Origin: CAVUAF01 sp963739375
Lineage (GTDB): Bacteria > Acidobacteriota > Terriglobia > Terriglobales > Acidobacteriaceae
Length of the DNA stretch: 64,000 nucleotides
NCBI GenBank assembly: GCA_963739375.1
Contig: CAVUAF010000018.1
Coordinates: 62,001 to 126,000 of the forward strand
Reading direction: 5' to 3'
In this document: positions 52,937 to 62,469 of the stretch, piece after piece
Numbering within the stretch: position 1 is the stretch's first letter
Layout: every line of letters starts with the position of its first letter
Notes under the pieces: model-generated
The model's database searches: none
What the model was told of the DNA's origin: nothing
Seen by the model: the letters and a program-made list of their open reading frames with translations, nothing else
Translations under genes and position numbers: made by a program

Positions 52937-53072
52937 GGATGGGTCCTCCGCGTCCGGGTGCTGGGCAACATCTATAATCGCGTAAACGTATAGACATATG
53001 ATAGCATTATATTTGCGAGTCGCACGGTGATCGGCGTCACTCCACCATGTGTGCTCGTCGAGGCAGGCTGCC
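52937..53072. promoter_or_regulatory. Divergent ars control region
   Basis: The 136-bp gap between arsD and arsC is unusually AT-rich. It holds TATAAT at 52973-52978 (plus) and TATAAT on the minus strand at 53012-53007, an AT-rich partly symmetric patch (CGTATAGACATATGATAG) that may be the ArsR operator, and a perfect Crp-type GTGA-TCGGCG-TCAC at 53027-53040 only 33 bases before the arsC ATG. Clear -35 boxes are not seen. Confidence 0.5.
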
Positions 53073-53507
53073 ATGAAACCCAGAGTGCTGTTTCTTTGCA
53101 CCGGCAACTCAGCCCGCAGCCAGATGGCGGAAGGATATCTGCGCCATGTGGCCGCGGACCGCTACGAGCCGCTGAGCGCCGGCATCGCCCCCCAGGGGCT
53201 CAATCCGCTGGCGGTCGAGGCGATGCGGGAAATCGGCATCGATATTTCGGGGCAGACGTCGAAGAATGTCGCCAGTCTCCTCGGGCAGCACATTCCCTAT
53301 GTCGTCACTGTCTGCGACCACGCCAAGGAGCGCTGCCCGATCTTCCCGGGAACCTGGAAGCATCTGCACTGGGGCCTGGAAGATCCCGCCGCGGCGGCCG
53401 GCACCCACGAAGAACGGCTGGCGCTCTTTCGGCGCGTCCGCGATCAGCTCATGCACCACATTGACCAGGCCTTCGTCGCGGGCGGCGAAACCAGCAAGCG
53501 AGCATGA
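53073..53507 (+). CDS. arsC: Arsenate reductase, thioredoxin-coupled LMW-phosphatase type
   Basis: This enzyme reduces arsenate to arsenite for export. The 144-residue protein has the PTPase loop C-x5-R (LFLCTGNSARSQMAEG) at the N-terminus and the downstream redox cysteines in VTVCDHAKERCPIFPG, giving the Cys triad of thioredoxin-dependent ArsC. The ATG 53073 is preferred over ATG 53049. Divergent from arsDARacr3, it completes the arsenate resistance set. Confidence 0.93.
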   Translation: MKPRVLFLCTGNSARSQMAEGYLRHVAADRYEPLSAGIAPQGLNPLAVEAMREIGIDISGQTSKNVASLLGQHIPYVVTVCDHAKERCPIFPGTWKHLHWGLEDPAAAAGTHEERLALFRRVRDQLMHHIDQAFVAGGETSKRA

Positions 53508-53513
53508 GCGCCC

Positions 53514-56500
53514 TCATTTGGCGCGTCCCGGCATGGGCGGGATGGCCGAGAACGGCCCTAAGTCGTCCTCCAGTCCGATGGCCGCCAGCGGTTGGGTGGA
53601 CGACACCGTGATGCTGCCAATGAAGGTACCGGTGGGCAGGAACGTGCTGAAGGCCGGCAGGCTCCCCACATCGAACGCCGTCTGCGCGAAGGAGTCGAGG
53701 CTCAGGGTGGTGGTAGCGAGGATGTTGCCGCTCTGATCGAGCAGCTTCAGCGTGATGGTGGCCGCGGTGCTGGTGGTGTTGGCGAGGGCCAGTCCGATGG
53801 TGCGGCCGACGGAATTCCCCGCCGGCGCCGGCATGAACTCGACCGGAATGGTGAAGTCGGTCAAAGGGGGCGCCTCGTTGAAGCCCAGGGTGTTGATCAC
53901 CACGCCGGTTGTCGGGTCGGCTTCGATTTCAAAGAACAGGTTGATGCCCACGGTGCTCTGCGAGTTCACGATGGCCCATTGCGTGCCCCTCGGGCCGAAG
54001 CGGGCCGACTCGTCCGTGGCAAACCGCACGGTACCGCCGGCGGGCAGCGAGTAGCTGGCGGTCTGCACCGTCGCCCCGGCTTGGCTCACGAAGTACACCA
54101 CCACCGCATTCTGCGCGTTGGTCAGGTTGGTGATGGTCATCTTGGTGACGTAGCCGCCGCCGGAGACGATGTGCGGCCAGTAGCGGAACTGCGCCAGCCG
54201 GAATTCGCCGGCCGTGGTGATGTAGAAGGGGACACTCGCAGTGCTGCCGCCGCCGGGTGTCGGCGTGAAGACGGTGACCGTGGCGGTGCCGGCGACCGCG
54301 ATGTCGGCGGCAGTGATGCTGGCGGTGAGCTGCGTGCGGCCGCCGTAGGTGGTCGTGCGGCTCTGGCCGTTCCACTGCACTACCGACCCCGGCACAAAGG
54401 CCGCGCCGGTGACGGTCAGGGGGAACGCGCTGCTCCCGGCAGTGCGCGCTCCCGGGGAGACGGAAGTCAGCACGGGCAGCGGATTGTTGCCGGTGACGGT
54501 GAAGGGCAGCGCATTCGACACCGCATTGCTGGGTGCCGGGTTCACCACCGTGACCGGGGCGACGCCGGGCGCCAGGATGTCGTCCGCGGTGATGACCGCG
54601 GTGAGTTGTGTAACGCTGAGGTACGACGTGCTGCGCGCCGTCCCGTTCCACTGCACGATGGCGCCGGGAAGGAAGTTGGCGCCGTTCACCGTGAGCGTAA
54701 AGTCGGCGCCGCCGGCGGTGGCGGTCGCGGGCGCGAGCGAGGTCAGGGCGGGAGCGGGCGCAACCCACGCATTGGCCAGGGCAAAGGCGTCCACGGAGCC
54801 GAGGCCCGTGACCTGGTCGTAACCCGGCCCGGCGCTGAAGCCCATCGAACCGCCGCTGGGACAATTGGGCGTCCCTGCGCGGCAGGGCACCCGGTTATCG
54901 CCGCTGAGGATGTCGTGGAACACATTCGGCGAGGTGGCCGCGAGCTGGTACAGCCGCGGATTGACGTTCCCCTGCCGCGCCCCCGTCTGCTGGTTGATGA
55001 GGGCGACGATAGCGGCGAAGGTGGGCGCGCCCGCCGAGGTTCCGCCTACGACAAACAGCGATAAGTCCGGTGCCCGGTAGCCGTTGACGCAACTCCCCTC
55101 GGAACAGATCAGGTAGCCGTCGTAGTCGAAGGAAGCGCTGAGCGCGATGTCGGGAACATCGCGGGCGCCGTCGCTGGGCACGCCCGGCGCTACCTGCCAG
55201 CTCGGCTTGGGATAGACGATGCTGGCGCCGCCACCCCCGGCGGCAATCGTCCCGCCTAAGGAAAGCTCCAGCGCCGTGTCGTTCCAGGCGATCTCCGGGA
55301 TATACGAACGCGCCGATCCCTGATTGCTGTTGTTCCCGGTGTTCCAGTAGGCGCCCGAACCTTCGTTGAATTCCGTTCCCCCACGGCGGTGACGTAGGGG
55401 AGGGCCGCGGGGATGTCCACCGCCAGGCCGAAGCGGGCTTCCGTGACGTTGTAGTCGCAGTCGGCGGCGCCCGTGTCCCCGGAGGGCCCGACCACCGTGA
55501 TGCCCTGCGCGTTGGCGCGCTGGGTGTTGGTGACCAGGGTGGCCAGGTCCGAAGCAGCGAAGTTCTGCTCGCAGTCGCCGTACGAAATGGTGATGACCGG
55601 CGCCAGGTTCTGGTCGATCGCGTACTGCAGGGAGTCGAAGACGTCGAAGGAGTTGACGTAGACCAGGGCGGCGTTCCGGGCTATCCCGCCGGCCCATTCC
55701 AGGTCCAGGTTGGCCTCGTCAATGTCATACGCGCTGATCCCGGGATCCAGCGCGCCGGGCACCAGCACCACCTGCGGCAGGGTCGCCGACAGGCCGGAAA
55801 CGCGCCGGAAGGTCGCAATGTCGCTCAGGATGAGGTCAGTCTGGCCCATGACGGCGATGGTTTGCCCGCTGCCGTCGATGCCGCTGGCGTAGAGGGGCTT
55901 GACGTTGTAGATGGTGGCGAAGTCGTCGGGCGCCAGGTAAGTGTAGCCACTGACGCTGGAGGTGAAGCGCGGCCGGCGCGCCCGCGCGATTCCTTTGGGC
56001 TTGAGGCGGAAGTCGTGCAGCCCCCGGACTCCCAGCACCACGCCGGCCAGCGCCGCCGGCAACGACGGCTCGCCGGCGTTCGCGTAGTGCAGTTCGCCCT
56101 CCACCCGGTAGCGGTGGATCTCGGTGCGCAAGGCCGCCTCGACCTGCGCCGCGCTCCCCTGGAACGTCACATAATTGCGCCCGCGGGCGATCTCGACCAC
56201 CGTCAGCGCCTGGGCGCGCAGCCAGTTCACCACCTGCGCCAGGTCGGCCTCACCCAGGCCAAAGCGGCCAGCATACTCCTCGGGCGTGAGCCAGCGGTGA
56301 TAGTTGGGGGAAGCGGGGTCCATCTGTGCGCGCAACAGGGCGTCGAGGTCGCTTTGCTGCCCTGGGGTCATGCGGAAGGTCAGCACGACGCGCGGCAGGC
56401 GCAGCGAGCCTTCCACCCGGCCCTCGTCAAACTGCGGCCGCGCCAGGCGGTGGACATTGCCTCGCATCGCCGCCACGCGCGCGTTGTCAATGGTGTCTAC

Positions 56501-56602
56501 GATCCGGTTCTGCGTGGCGGCCTCCGCCAGCCCGGGCCACGACAGGGCAGCAATCCCCGCGCTCATCAGTAACCACCGACGCACACCACACTTCATTCGC
56601 AT
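53514..56602 (-). pseudogene. S53 (kumamolisin-type) serine protease with IPT/TIG repeats, frameshifted
   Basis: The N-terminal part (56602 to about 55385) has a signal peptide, a pro-kumamolisin activation domain (DPASPNYHRWLTPEEYAGRF) and the first catalytic half (Glu/Asp in EANLDLEWAGG; oxyanion Asp in GPSGDTGAADC). The second part (to the stop at 53514) holds the Ser in VVGGTSAGAPTF, the Ca site, then two IPT/TIG repeats and a C-terminal beta domain ending PPMPGRAK. They are in different frames. One added base in the C5 run 55378-55382 restores TAVGGTEFN. Intact, it would be a secreted acid-type protease of about 1000 residues. Confidence 0.88.
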
Positions 56603-57017
56603 ATGTCCCTTTAGCTTACCAAGTTGAGTGGAGACGATGCCGGAATCGCCACCCCGAGGCCATGGCTGGCCCCAGCCGGCCCTGTCTTTGCGCCGGGCCG
56701 GCCCCTCTAAGAACGGGCAGAACCGGAATCCTTGCCAGGGGGAAAGCTCGGTCTTGGCCTTCTATTTTAGATGACAGGGAAGCGCCGGCGGTTTCGTGGC
56801 ACAACAAGACCGGGTCGCGGAGGTCTCAGGGGGCTGATTCCGCCAGCTCGGGGATGGGAGCCGCCTCATTGAGCAGCAGCCAATACAGGCCGATCTGCCG
56901 GACGGCAAATCGCCGGCAAGGTGCGCGAAGTCCTGGATTCGCCCCTTCCCACCCAGACCGGCGTCGGGCCGTGCGTCGGCAATCCGCCGTAGGCGCTGTT
57001 CGCCGGCGCCTACGGCT
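56603..57017. other. Intergenic region with a terminator-like hairpin
   Basis: This 415-bp stretch holds no gene I can support. A 10-bp perfect stem CCGTAGGCGC/GCGCCTACGG (56987-57015) lies 2 bases after the RIC stop codon and may terminate that gene, though it has no T tract. Confidence 0.55.
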
Positions 57018-57728
57018 TCACTGCCCCGGTTCCATCGCCACCGCGCGCGGAAAGAGGATGTTGTTCTCCAGATGGATGTGCTGGTGCAGGTCCCGCTCGA
57101 ACTCCTGCAGGGCGCCGAACAGCGTGCCGTAGCTGAAGCAGGCGTCCGGGGGCAGCGTGTACTCCGCAGTCGCCTGGCGCATCTCGCGGAGCTTCTGGCC
57201 CGCGTGGTCGTCCTCGAGCATCATCATGCGGATGGGGTTCTGCACGCTGCCGAAGCACGACGGGCCACACCCGGCGCCGCTCGCCATCTGCATCAGGTAG
57301 GGAAAGAGGACCCGTTCTTCCTTCATCATGTGAGTGGCGAGTTCATTCGCCACCTCGCCGAAAGCCGCCTGCACCTGGAGCAGCTCCGGGTGGTTCTTGC
57401 CGTGCACCCCGGTCACCTTCACCAGCAGCGCCTGCAGCCGCGGAATTTCCTCCTTCACGTAGCTGTGGTGGTGGTCGATGATGTGGTCCACCAGCTCTCG
57501 GAGGGGAGCGGCATTCCAGTCGCGATCGGACACCGCGCCCGGCGCCTCGGGACCCTGCTCCAGCGCGCCCAGTACCTGCTCCAGGGAGAGGTTGGCGCGG
57601 GTGCAAGCCTCCTCCAGCGGCTGGTTGCCGCCGCAGCAGTAGTCAATCCCCAGCTTCTCGAAGATACGCGTGGCGTGGGGGACTTCAACGGCCAGTTCGC
57701 GCACGGTTTTGGTGGCGGTGATGGGCAT
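57018..57728 (-). CDS. ric: Iron-sulfur cluster repair di-iron protein (RIC/ScdA/YtfE)
   Basis: RIC proteins repair Fe-S clusters damaged by nitric oxide or oxidants. The 236-residue protein (ATG 57728 after AAGGAAGG) has the ScdA_N domain with LGIDYCCGGNQPLEEAC, then a hemerythrin-like four-helix bundle with ligands in HHHSYVKEEI, GKNHPELL, HMMKEERVLFPYL, LEDDHAG and IHLENNILFPRA. The same frame runs back to GTG 57863, which also has a GGAG site and would add about 45 helical residues. A partial Crp-type site lies upstream, which fits nitrosative or low-oxygen control. Confidence 0.92.
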   Translation of the reverse strand: MPITATKTVRELAVEVPHATRIFEKLGIDYCCGGNQPLEEACTRANLSLEQVLGALEQGPEAPGAVSDRDWNAAPLRELVDHIIDHHHSYVKEEIPRLQALLVKVTGVHGKNHPELLQVQAAFGEVANELATHMMKEERVLFPYLMQMASGAGCGPSCFGSVQNPIRMMMLEDDHAGQKLREMRQATAEYTLPPDACFSYGTLFGALQEFERDLHQHIHLENNILFPRAVAMEPGQ

Positions 57729-57908
57729 GGTTTCCTTCCTTTTCGCTGATGCCGAAGTCTCGGGTCGCGCCGCGGCGCCCAACAGCGCGCTCAATTCGGC
57801 CGCCAGCTTCCTGGCTTCCTGGTGCGTTTCGGCCAGCCGGGCTTGGGCTGATTTCGGCGCCACTCGCAACTCCTGCCCCCAACGTTACCGGGGCGCGCGA
57901 CGCTGGGA

Positions 57909-57924
57909 GATGACTTATGTCACA
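57909..57924. promoter_or_regulatory. Partial Crp/Fnr-type site GATGACTTATGTCACA
   Basis: The right half TCACA is perfect and the left half keeps TGA at the correct 6-base spacing. It lies 40-55 bases ahead of the longer RIC reading frame and 180 bases ahead of the shorter one. Confidence 0.4.
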
Positions 57925-58086
57925 GGGCGAGCAGGATCAGGAGGCCGGGAGCATTGCCACGATTGGGGCGCCTGGTGCGCGGTGGTGGGAGCACCGGCCC
58001 TTGGTGTCTGTGTCGCCCCGCCGAGCGCCCCAGAAAGTGGACCACGGCCAGCCCAGCGCCCGTCGCGGGCGACCCCTTGACCCTGC

Positions 58087-58788
58087 CTATTCTTCGGCGC
58101 GGACTTCGGCCTCCAGCTTGGCGAGGTCGGGGATGGTGATGTTCTTGCCGTCCATGGCGATGAGTTCTTCGGCCTGGAAGCGGCTGAGGTTGCGGGAAAC
58201 CAGCTCACGCACGGTGCCGATCTGCGCCGCGAGTTCCTGGTTGCTGGCGGTGATGGTGAACTCGGCGCGGCCCGAGTGCTTCCCGGCTTCCCGCGCCAGG
58301 CGCAGCAGGAGGGTGGCGAGGCGGTGGCGCACGGTGGTGAACGAGAGTTCCTCGATGATGCCGACCAGCCGCCGCAGCCGCAGCCCGACCATGCGCAGCA
58401 CCTTCAGCGCCACCTCGGGATGCTCCCGGCAGAGCGCGTGGAAATCGTTGCGGCTGATGAAGAGCAGAGTGCACTCCGTCGCCGCCGAGGCCGACGCCGG
58501 ATAGGCGCCGCCGTCGAAGACCGGCAGCTCGGCCACCGAATTCCCCGCGTGTTCCACCGTCAGGACCTGCTCGCGGCCGCCAGCGGAGGTCTTGAAGATG
58601 CGCACGTTGCCCGTCTCGATTACGTACAGCCCGGCACAGGGGTCGCCCTCGCTGAAAACCAACTCCCCCGCCGCGTAGTGCTTGCTCACCGCGCGGTCCG
58701 CCAGGAACTTGAGCTCGGCGTCGGAGAGATCGGAGAAGATCGGGACGCGCACCAGCACGCCGGCGCGGCCGGTCTTGGGCGCAGCCAT
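58087..58788 (-). CDS. Crp/Fnr-family transcriptional regulator
   Basis: The 233-residue protein has the cyclic-nucleotide-binding barrel (FSEGDPCAGLYVIETGNVRI; AELPVFDGGAYPASA), the dimer helix, and a winged HTH with TASNQELAAQIGTVRELVSR then NLSRFQ. The recognition helix R-E-x-x-S-R is close to that of Crp (RETVGR), which reads GTGA half-sites. That makes it the best in-window candidate to read the GTGA-N6-TCAC palindromes. No N-terminal Cys cluster is seen, so it does not carry an FNR-type Fe-S sensor. The effector is unknown. Confidence 0.9.
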   Translation of the reverse strand: MAAPKTGRAGVLVRVPIFSDLSDAELKFLADRAVSKHYAAGELVFSEGDPCAGLYVIETGNVRIFKTSAGGREQVLTVEHAGNSVAELPVFDGGAYPASASAATECTLLFISRNDFHALCREHPEVALKVLRMVGLRLRRLVGIIEELSFTTVRHRLATLLLRLAREAGKHSGRAEFTITASNQELAAQIGTVRELVSRNLSRFQAEELIAMDGKNITIPDLAKLEAEVRAEE

Positions 58789-58915
58789 CCGCGTATTCTA
58801 CGTGCCCGTACGCGCGGGCACCAAGAAGGGAAGCCGCGCCCAAGATCGTTCACCTGAAATTTACAATACGCTGCTAGCCTTTCTCGGCAATGCCACAGGA
58901 CGAGGCCGAAGCGAC

Positions 58916-60889
58916 ATGACCGCACGCATGAAGTGGGTGATTGCAGCAGGGTTGCTGCTGGTGGCGGGAGCGCAAGGGCAGGCGCCGACAGCGCCCGCGC
59001 CGCCGCCGCGGCGCAACGTCATTATCTTTGTCGCCGACGGGCTGCGGCACGGCTCGGTGAACGAGAAAGACACCCCGGCGCTCTGGCAGATCCGCACCCA
59101 AGGGGTGCACTTCCGCAACAGCTATGCGCTGTTCCCGACCTTCACCACCGCGAACGCGTCGGCGATTGCCACTGGCCACGGATTAGGCGACACCGGCGAC
59201 TTCAGCAACACCATCTGGGTCGGGCACGCCACCTTCGACACCGGGAACTACGATTTCGCCCCCGGAACCCCGGTCCCGTTCATCGAGAGTGACCACGCGA
59301 TCGGCGATCTCGACGGCCACAACCAGGGCAACTATCTCGGCGAAGAGACCTTCCTGTCACTCGCTCGTGCGCACGGCTTCAACACCGCCGCGATTGGCAA
59401 GGTGGGACCAGCGGCGATTCAGGATGCATCGGGGGTGGCGCCGGTCAACGGCATGGCGCCGCCGCCGTCGTCGGCCATCGTCATCGACGATGCCACGGGA
59501 ACGGCCGCTGGCGTGGCGCTTCCTCCGCGCCTGATAGAAGGGTTCTTCCAGGCGCAACTGCCGCCGGAAGCGCCGGCGCGAACCAACGGTTTCGCTGCCA
59601 CTTCGCAGTACAGCAACGGTTACGGCGGAGATGCGACGCACGCCGGCACGCTGGCGGCGAACCGGGTGCAGCAGCAGTGGTTCGCCGATGTAACCACGCG
59701 CGCGGTTCTGCCCCTGTTCAGCGCGGACAAAGACAAACCCTTCGCCCTCGTGTTCTGGTCGCGCGACCCGGACGGAACCCAGCATTATCAGGGCGACAGC
59801 CTCAACTCGCTCTCCCCCGGCATCAACGGAGACACGTCGGTCGCGGCGGTGCAGAACGCCGACCGCAATCTGCGCCAGATCCTGGACTGGCTCGCCGCAC
59901 ATCCCGAGATCCAACGGAACACCGACATCGTGGTGACCTCTGATCACGGCTTTGCGACGGTGGCGCGGCGCGCGGTGGATCGCTTCGGGCACGCGAGCGC
60001 CGCCGCATCGGCCCAGCATTATTACGTCGATGCCGGTGGTCGCACCGACACCGAGAAGGGCACGCTTCCCAGCGGTCTTCTCGCCATCGACTTGGCGGTG
60101 GCGCTCGAGACGAGGCTGTGGGACCCGGACCGTCGTGGCGCTGAAACCAGCCGCTTCCCCTTTCGCCAGGTCAGGCTCGAGGCGGACACCTGGGAACATC
60201 CCCTCTTCGGCAATGGCCTGCTGGGGCCGCGCATCGAGAAACCCGACGGCTCCGATGCGATCGCCATTGTTGCCGCCAACGGCGGATCCGACCTCATTTA
60301 CGTTCCGAATGGCAACGCGGAAACGGTGCGGCAAATCACGGATCTCGTACTCGGGCTTGACTACGTGGGCGCCGTGTTCGTGGACGACAAATACCAGCCC
60401 GTCCCCGGAACCCTGCCGCTGAGTGCGATCGGACTGGCGGGCGCCACGGCGCTGCCACGGCCGGCGATGGTCGTGGCCTTCAAGACCTTCTGGCTGAATC
60501 CCGACGACCTGCAAACCGCGATCCAGATCTCCGATACGACGTTGCAGGAAGGCCAGGGAATGCACGGCGGATTTGGCCGCGATCAGACCTTCAACAACAT
60601 GGCTGCCTGGGGACCGGATTTCAAGAAGGCTTTCACGGACGAGGCGCCGGTCAGCAATGCGGACATCGTCCCCACGCTGGCGCATATCCTCGGCTTCCAA
60701 TTGCACCCGCGAGGTTCTTTGCGCGGCCGGGTTGTGCGCGAGGCGCTGAACGGCGGTCCGGAGGGTCCGGCGCCGCCACCGAAGACGCTGACCTCAGAGC
60801 CTGGTCACGGCCGGCAGACCGTCGTGCAATACCAGGAACTCGACGGAGTTCGCTACCTGCATTCGGCAACCGTGCAATCCGCGAAGTAG
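58916..60889 (+). CDS. Secreted alkaline phosphatase/nucleotide phosphodiesterase family protein
   Basis: The 657-residue protein (ATG 58916; the frame runs upstream to 58682 without a better start) has a signal peptide (KWVIAAGLLLVAGAQGQ). The metal-dependent phosphodiesterase core shows metal Asp in VIIFVADGLRHG, a nucleophile candidate Thr/Ser in TFTTANASAIATGHG, Asp in FWSRDPDGTQHYQGD and the Asp-His pair in VVTSDHGFATVARRA. Related proteins cleave phosphate esters or nucleotides in the periplasm. The substrate is unknown. Large inserts between the motifs make it longer than typical members. Confidence 0.85.
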   Translation: MTARMKWVIAAGLLLVAGAQGQAPTAPAPPPRRNVIIFVADGLRHGSVNEKDTPALWQIRTQGVHFRNSYALFPTFTTANASAIATGHGLGDTGDFSNTIWVGHATFDTGNYDFAPGTPVPFIESDHAIGDLDGHNQGNYLGEETFLSLARAHGFNTAAIGKVGPAAIQDASGVAPVNGMAPPPSSAIVIDDATGTAAGVALPPRLIEGFFQAQLPPEAPARTNGFAATSQYSNGYGGDATHAGTLAANRVQQQWFADVTTRAVLPLFSADKDKPFALVFWSRDPDGTQHYQGDSLNSLSPGINGDTSVAAVQNADRNLRQILDWLAAHPEIQRNTDIVVTSDHGFATVARRAVDRFGHASAAASAQHYYVDAGGRTDTEKGTLPSGLLAIDLAVALETRLWDPDRRGAETSRFPFRQVRLEADTWEHPLFGNGLLGPRIEKPDGSDAIAIVAANGGSDLIYVPNGNAETVRQITDLVLGLDYVGAVFVDDKYQPVPGTLPLSAIGLAGATALPRPAMVVAFKTFWLNPDDLQTAIQISDTTLQEGQGMHGGFGRDQTFNNMAAWGPDFKKAFTDEAPVSNADIVPTLAHILGFQLHPRGSLRGRVVREALNGGPEGPAPPPKTLTSEPGHGRQTVVQYQELDGVRYLHSATVQSAK

Positions 60890-60898
60890 GCAGCGCGC

Positions 60899-61459
60899 TT
60901 ATTGGTTGCCGCCCAGCACGCGCGCGGCGATGCTGGCATGGCTTTCCGCACGCCAGCGCTCCGGCTTGCTATCCGGCGTGGCCGAGGTTTTCGGCCGCAG
61001 GCGCAGCGCCGCGATCCGCTGGGCCGCTTCCCTTAGATTCCAGTGCCCACTGCCGTGCTGCTCCGCCTCGGTCAACGCGTCCTCCAGACGCTCGCGCGGG
61101 AGGCGCAACGGCTCCTTGCGCGGTCGCTCCCCGGCGGCGGCCTGCGATCTGACGATGAAGGGCGGCGCGGCACGATAGAAGCCGATCTTTTGCAGCGGCG
61201 AGAGCTCCTGGACGTGGCGGCAAAACGCACCCACCGCCTCGTCGGCGCCACCGAAGTCGATCAGCACCAGCTGGTAGGCCTCCGGCCCCCACAAGGTGTA
61301 GGCGGCGGCGCCGTTGTCGGCACAGTCCACCACCACACCACGCCCGCGCATGCCGGCGGCACGTCCGAATTGCCGCGAGGCATTGGCGTCAATCAACAAC
61401 ACCGCCGGCCGCTTCCACTGCGGTGACGGGAAGGCATTAGCGTTCGTTTCCTGATGCAT
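60899..61459 (-). CDS. Degenerate receiver-domain protein (module copy 2)
   Basis: The 186-residue protein resembles the one at 44626-45204: AVLLIDANASRQFGRAAGM, VVVDCADNGAAAYTLWGPEA, YQLVLIDFGGADE (phosphoacceptor-type Asp kept here), KIGFYRAAPPFI and AAQRIAALRLRP. No output domain is attached. The second acidic residue at the first strand, normally an Asp/Glu pair, is missing. The ATG follows AAAGGACTG, the same ribosome site as copy 1, and overlaps the basic-peptide gene by 23 bases. Confidence 0.65.
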   Translation of the reverse strand: MHQETNANAFPSPQWKRPAVLLIDANASRQFGRAAGMRGRGVVVDCADNGAAAYTLWGPEAYQLVLIDFGGADEAVGAFCRHVQELSPLQKIGFYRAAPPFIVRSQAAAGERPRKEPLRLPRERLEDALTEAEQHGSGHWNLREAAQRIAALRLRPKTSATPDSKPERWRAESHASIAARVLGGNQ

Positions 61460-61643
61460 GTTCAGTCCTTTCGACCGGGTCGGTCGCCACGGTCCCCACC
61501 GGCGCGTCCGCGGCCATGTCGGGATGCGGGACCAGTTTTTCCTGCTTGCGCTGCAATTTCCGTCGCGCCTTTTCCTGTTGGCGTTCCCGGCGCGCCAGTT
61601 CCTTCCGCCGTTTCACCACGCTGGGATGCGATCGCGGAGACAT
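61437..61643 (-). CDS. Basic peptide with Lys/Arg-rich helix (module copy 2)
   Basis: The 68-residue peptide MSPRSHPSVVKRRKELARRE, then RQQEKARRKLQRKQEKL, is a long basic amphipathic helix, followed by an acidic/Pro tail. It is the counterpart of the peptide at 45131-45382, with RKxQRKQEKL shared. It overlaps the receiver-like gene and follows a still smaller basic peptide gene at 61730. A role as an RNA, ribosome or acidic-partner binder is conceivable. No named family is recognised. Confidence 0.65.
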   Translation of the reverse strand: MSPRSHPSVVKRRKELARRERQQEKARRKLQRKQEKLVPHPDMAADAPVGTVATDPVERTEHASGNER

Positions 61644-61729
61644 AGTTGCCTCTCCTGCCGAGACTCGCTGCGCGGTGCCAGGTCAACCCCCCGGAGCGCC
61701 GGCAGCCCGCTGGCAAGCGGGGTTTGAAG

Positions 61730-61858
61730 TCAGGTTGGTTTCTCTGGGGTGGGCTTGCTGGCTATCGTTTTAGACAGCTCGCGGCGCCGTTCCCGTTGCT
61801 GGGCTCTTTTCCGCCGCTCGCGATGAAAACGCGATTTGTCGCCGGTTCGCTCTGACAT
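61730..61858 (-). CDS. 42-residue very basic peptide
   Basis: ATG 61858 is preceded by GGAGG at 5 bases. The product MSERTGDKSRFHRERRKRAQ, then QRERRRELSKTIASKPTPE, is mostly Arg/Lys/Glu helix and resembles the first 30 residues of the basic peptides in the two modules. It is too short to appear in ordinary gene calls. It probably shares a transcript with 61437 and 60899. Confidence 0.55.
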   Translation of the reverse strand: MSERTGDKSRFHRERRKRAQQRERRRELSKTIASKPTPEKPT

Positions 61859-61892
61859 TTCGGCCTCCGCCGTTCGCTTCCGCTGCCGGCAC

Positions 61893-62414
61893 CTAAGCGC
61901 GCGCCCAGTCAGCGTCTACCTGTACCTGGGCGCGCCGGCGCACGTCCTGCAGCACGTGACTTTGCTGGACGTGCCGCGAAAACGCTCTGACCACCGTGTA
62001 CGGGATCCCCAGGAAGCGCTGGTTCGCGATGCCCGTGACTTCCGCCGCATTGAAGCAGCGCGACCGTACCGTCGCGAGAATACGCACCATGGCGCGCCGG
62101 AGCTTCTTTTCCCCCGCGGCGCCCCACACGATCGCCTTTACCTCACCGCCGATCAGGAACAGGTTCCATCCCGCCGCGCGCATCTTCCGATCGACGCCGA
62201 AACCGTCGCTCGTCCGCACTGCTCGCCAGCCCGCGGCGTAGCCCTCCGAGGGCAACGCGAGATGCTCCGGAAGCAGCACCCCTTCCTGAATCATCACGCA
62301 GCCGACCTGGAGCGTCGGCGAAACCGCGTGCGCCAGGGCCCCATGGCAGCGCGCCAGCTTGGCGTCCAACTGCGCTTCGGCGGAGGTCATGAGTAAACTC
62401 TGGGCTTGCGACAA
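61893..62414 (-). CDS. Hypothetical protein with hydrophobic core segment
   Basis: I do not recognise a named gene. The 173-residue product (TTG 62414 with GGAGG six bases ahead) has a helical N-terminus, then AAGWNLFLIGGEVKAIVWGA and GEKKLRRAMVRILATVRSRC, then ANQRFLGIPYTVVRAFSRHV. The repeated small-residue/aromatic pattern suggests a compact alpha/beta fold, and no membrane segment is certain. Base composition matches the region. It lies between the basic-peptide module and the ABM-like gene on the same strand. Confidence 0.6.
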   Translation of the reverse strand: MSQAQSLLMTSAEAQLDAKLARCHGALAHAVSPTLQVGCVMIQEGVLLPEHLALPSEGYAAGWRAVRTSDGFGVDRKMRAAGWNLFLIGGEVKAIVWGAAGEKKLRRAMVRILATVRSRCFNAAEVTGIANQRFLGIPYTVVRAFSRHVQQSHVLQDVRRRAQVQVDADWARA

Positions 62415-62469
62415 AAGGTGCCTCCTGGTGCCTCCGGGAGACGGACCCGCCGTCTCCCGGACGCGGACC

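Noticed and set aside
56900..56993. A possible 3' remnant of a gene before the RIC terminator hairpin
   Set aside because: The frame reads without a stop for a short way, but no start, ribosome site or family match supports it.
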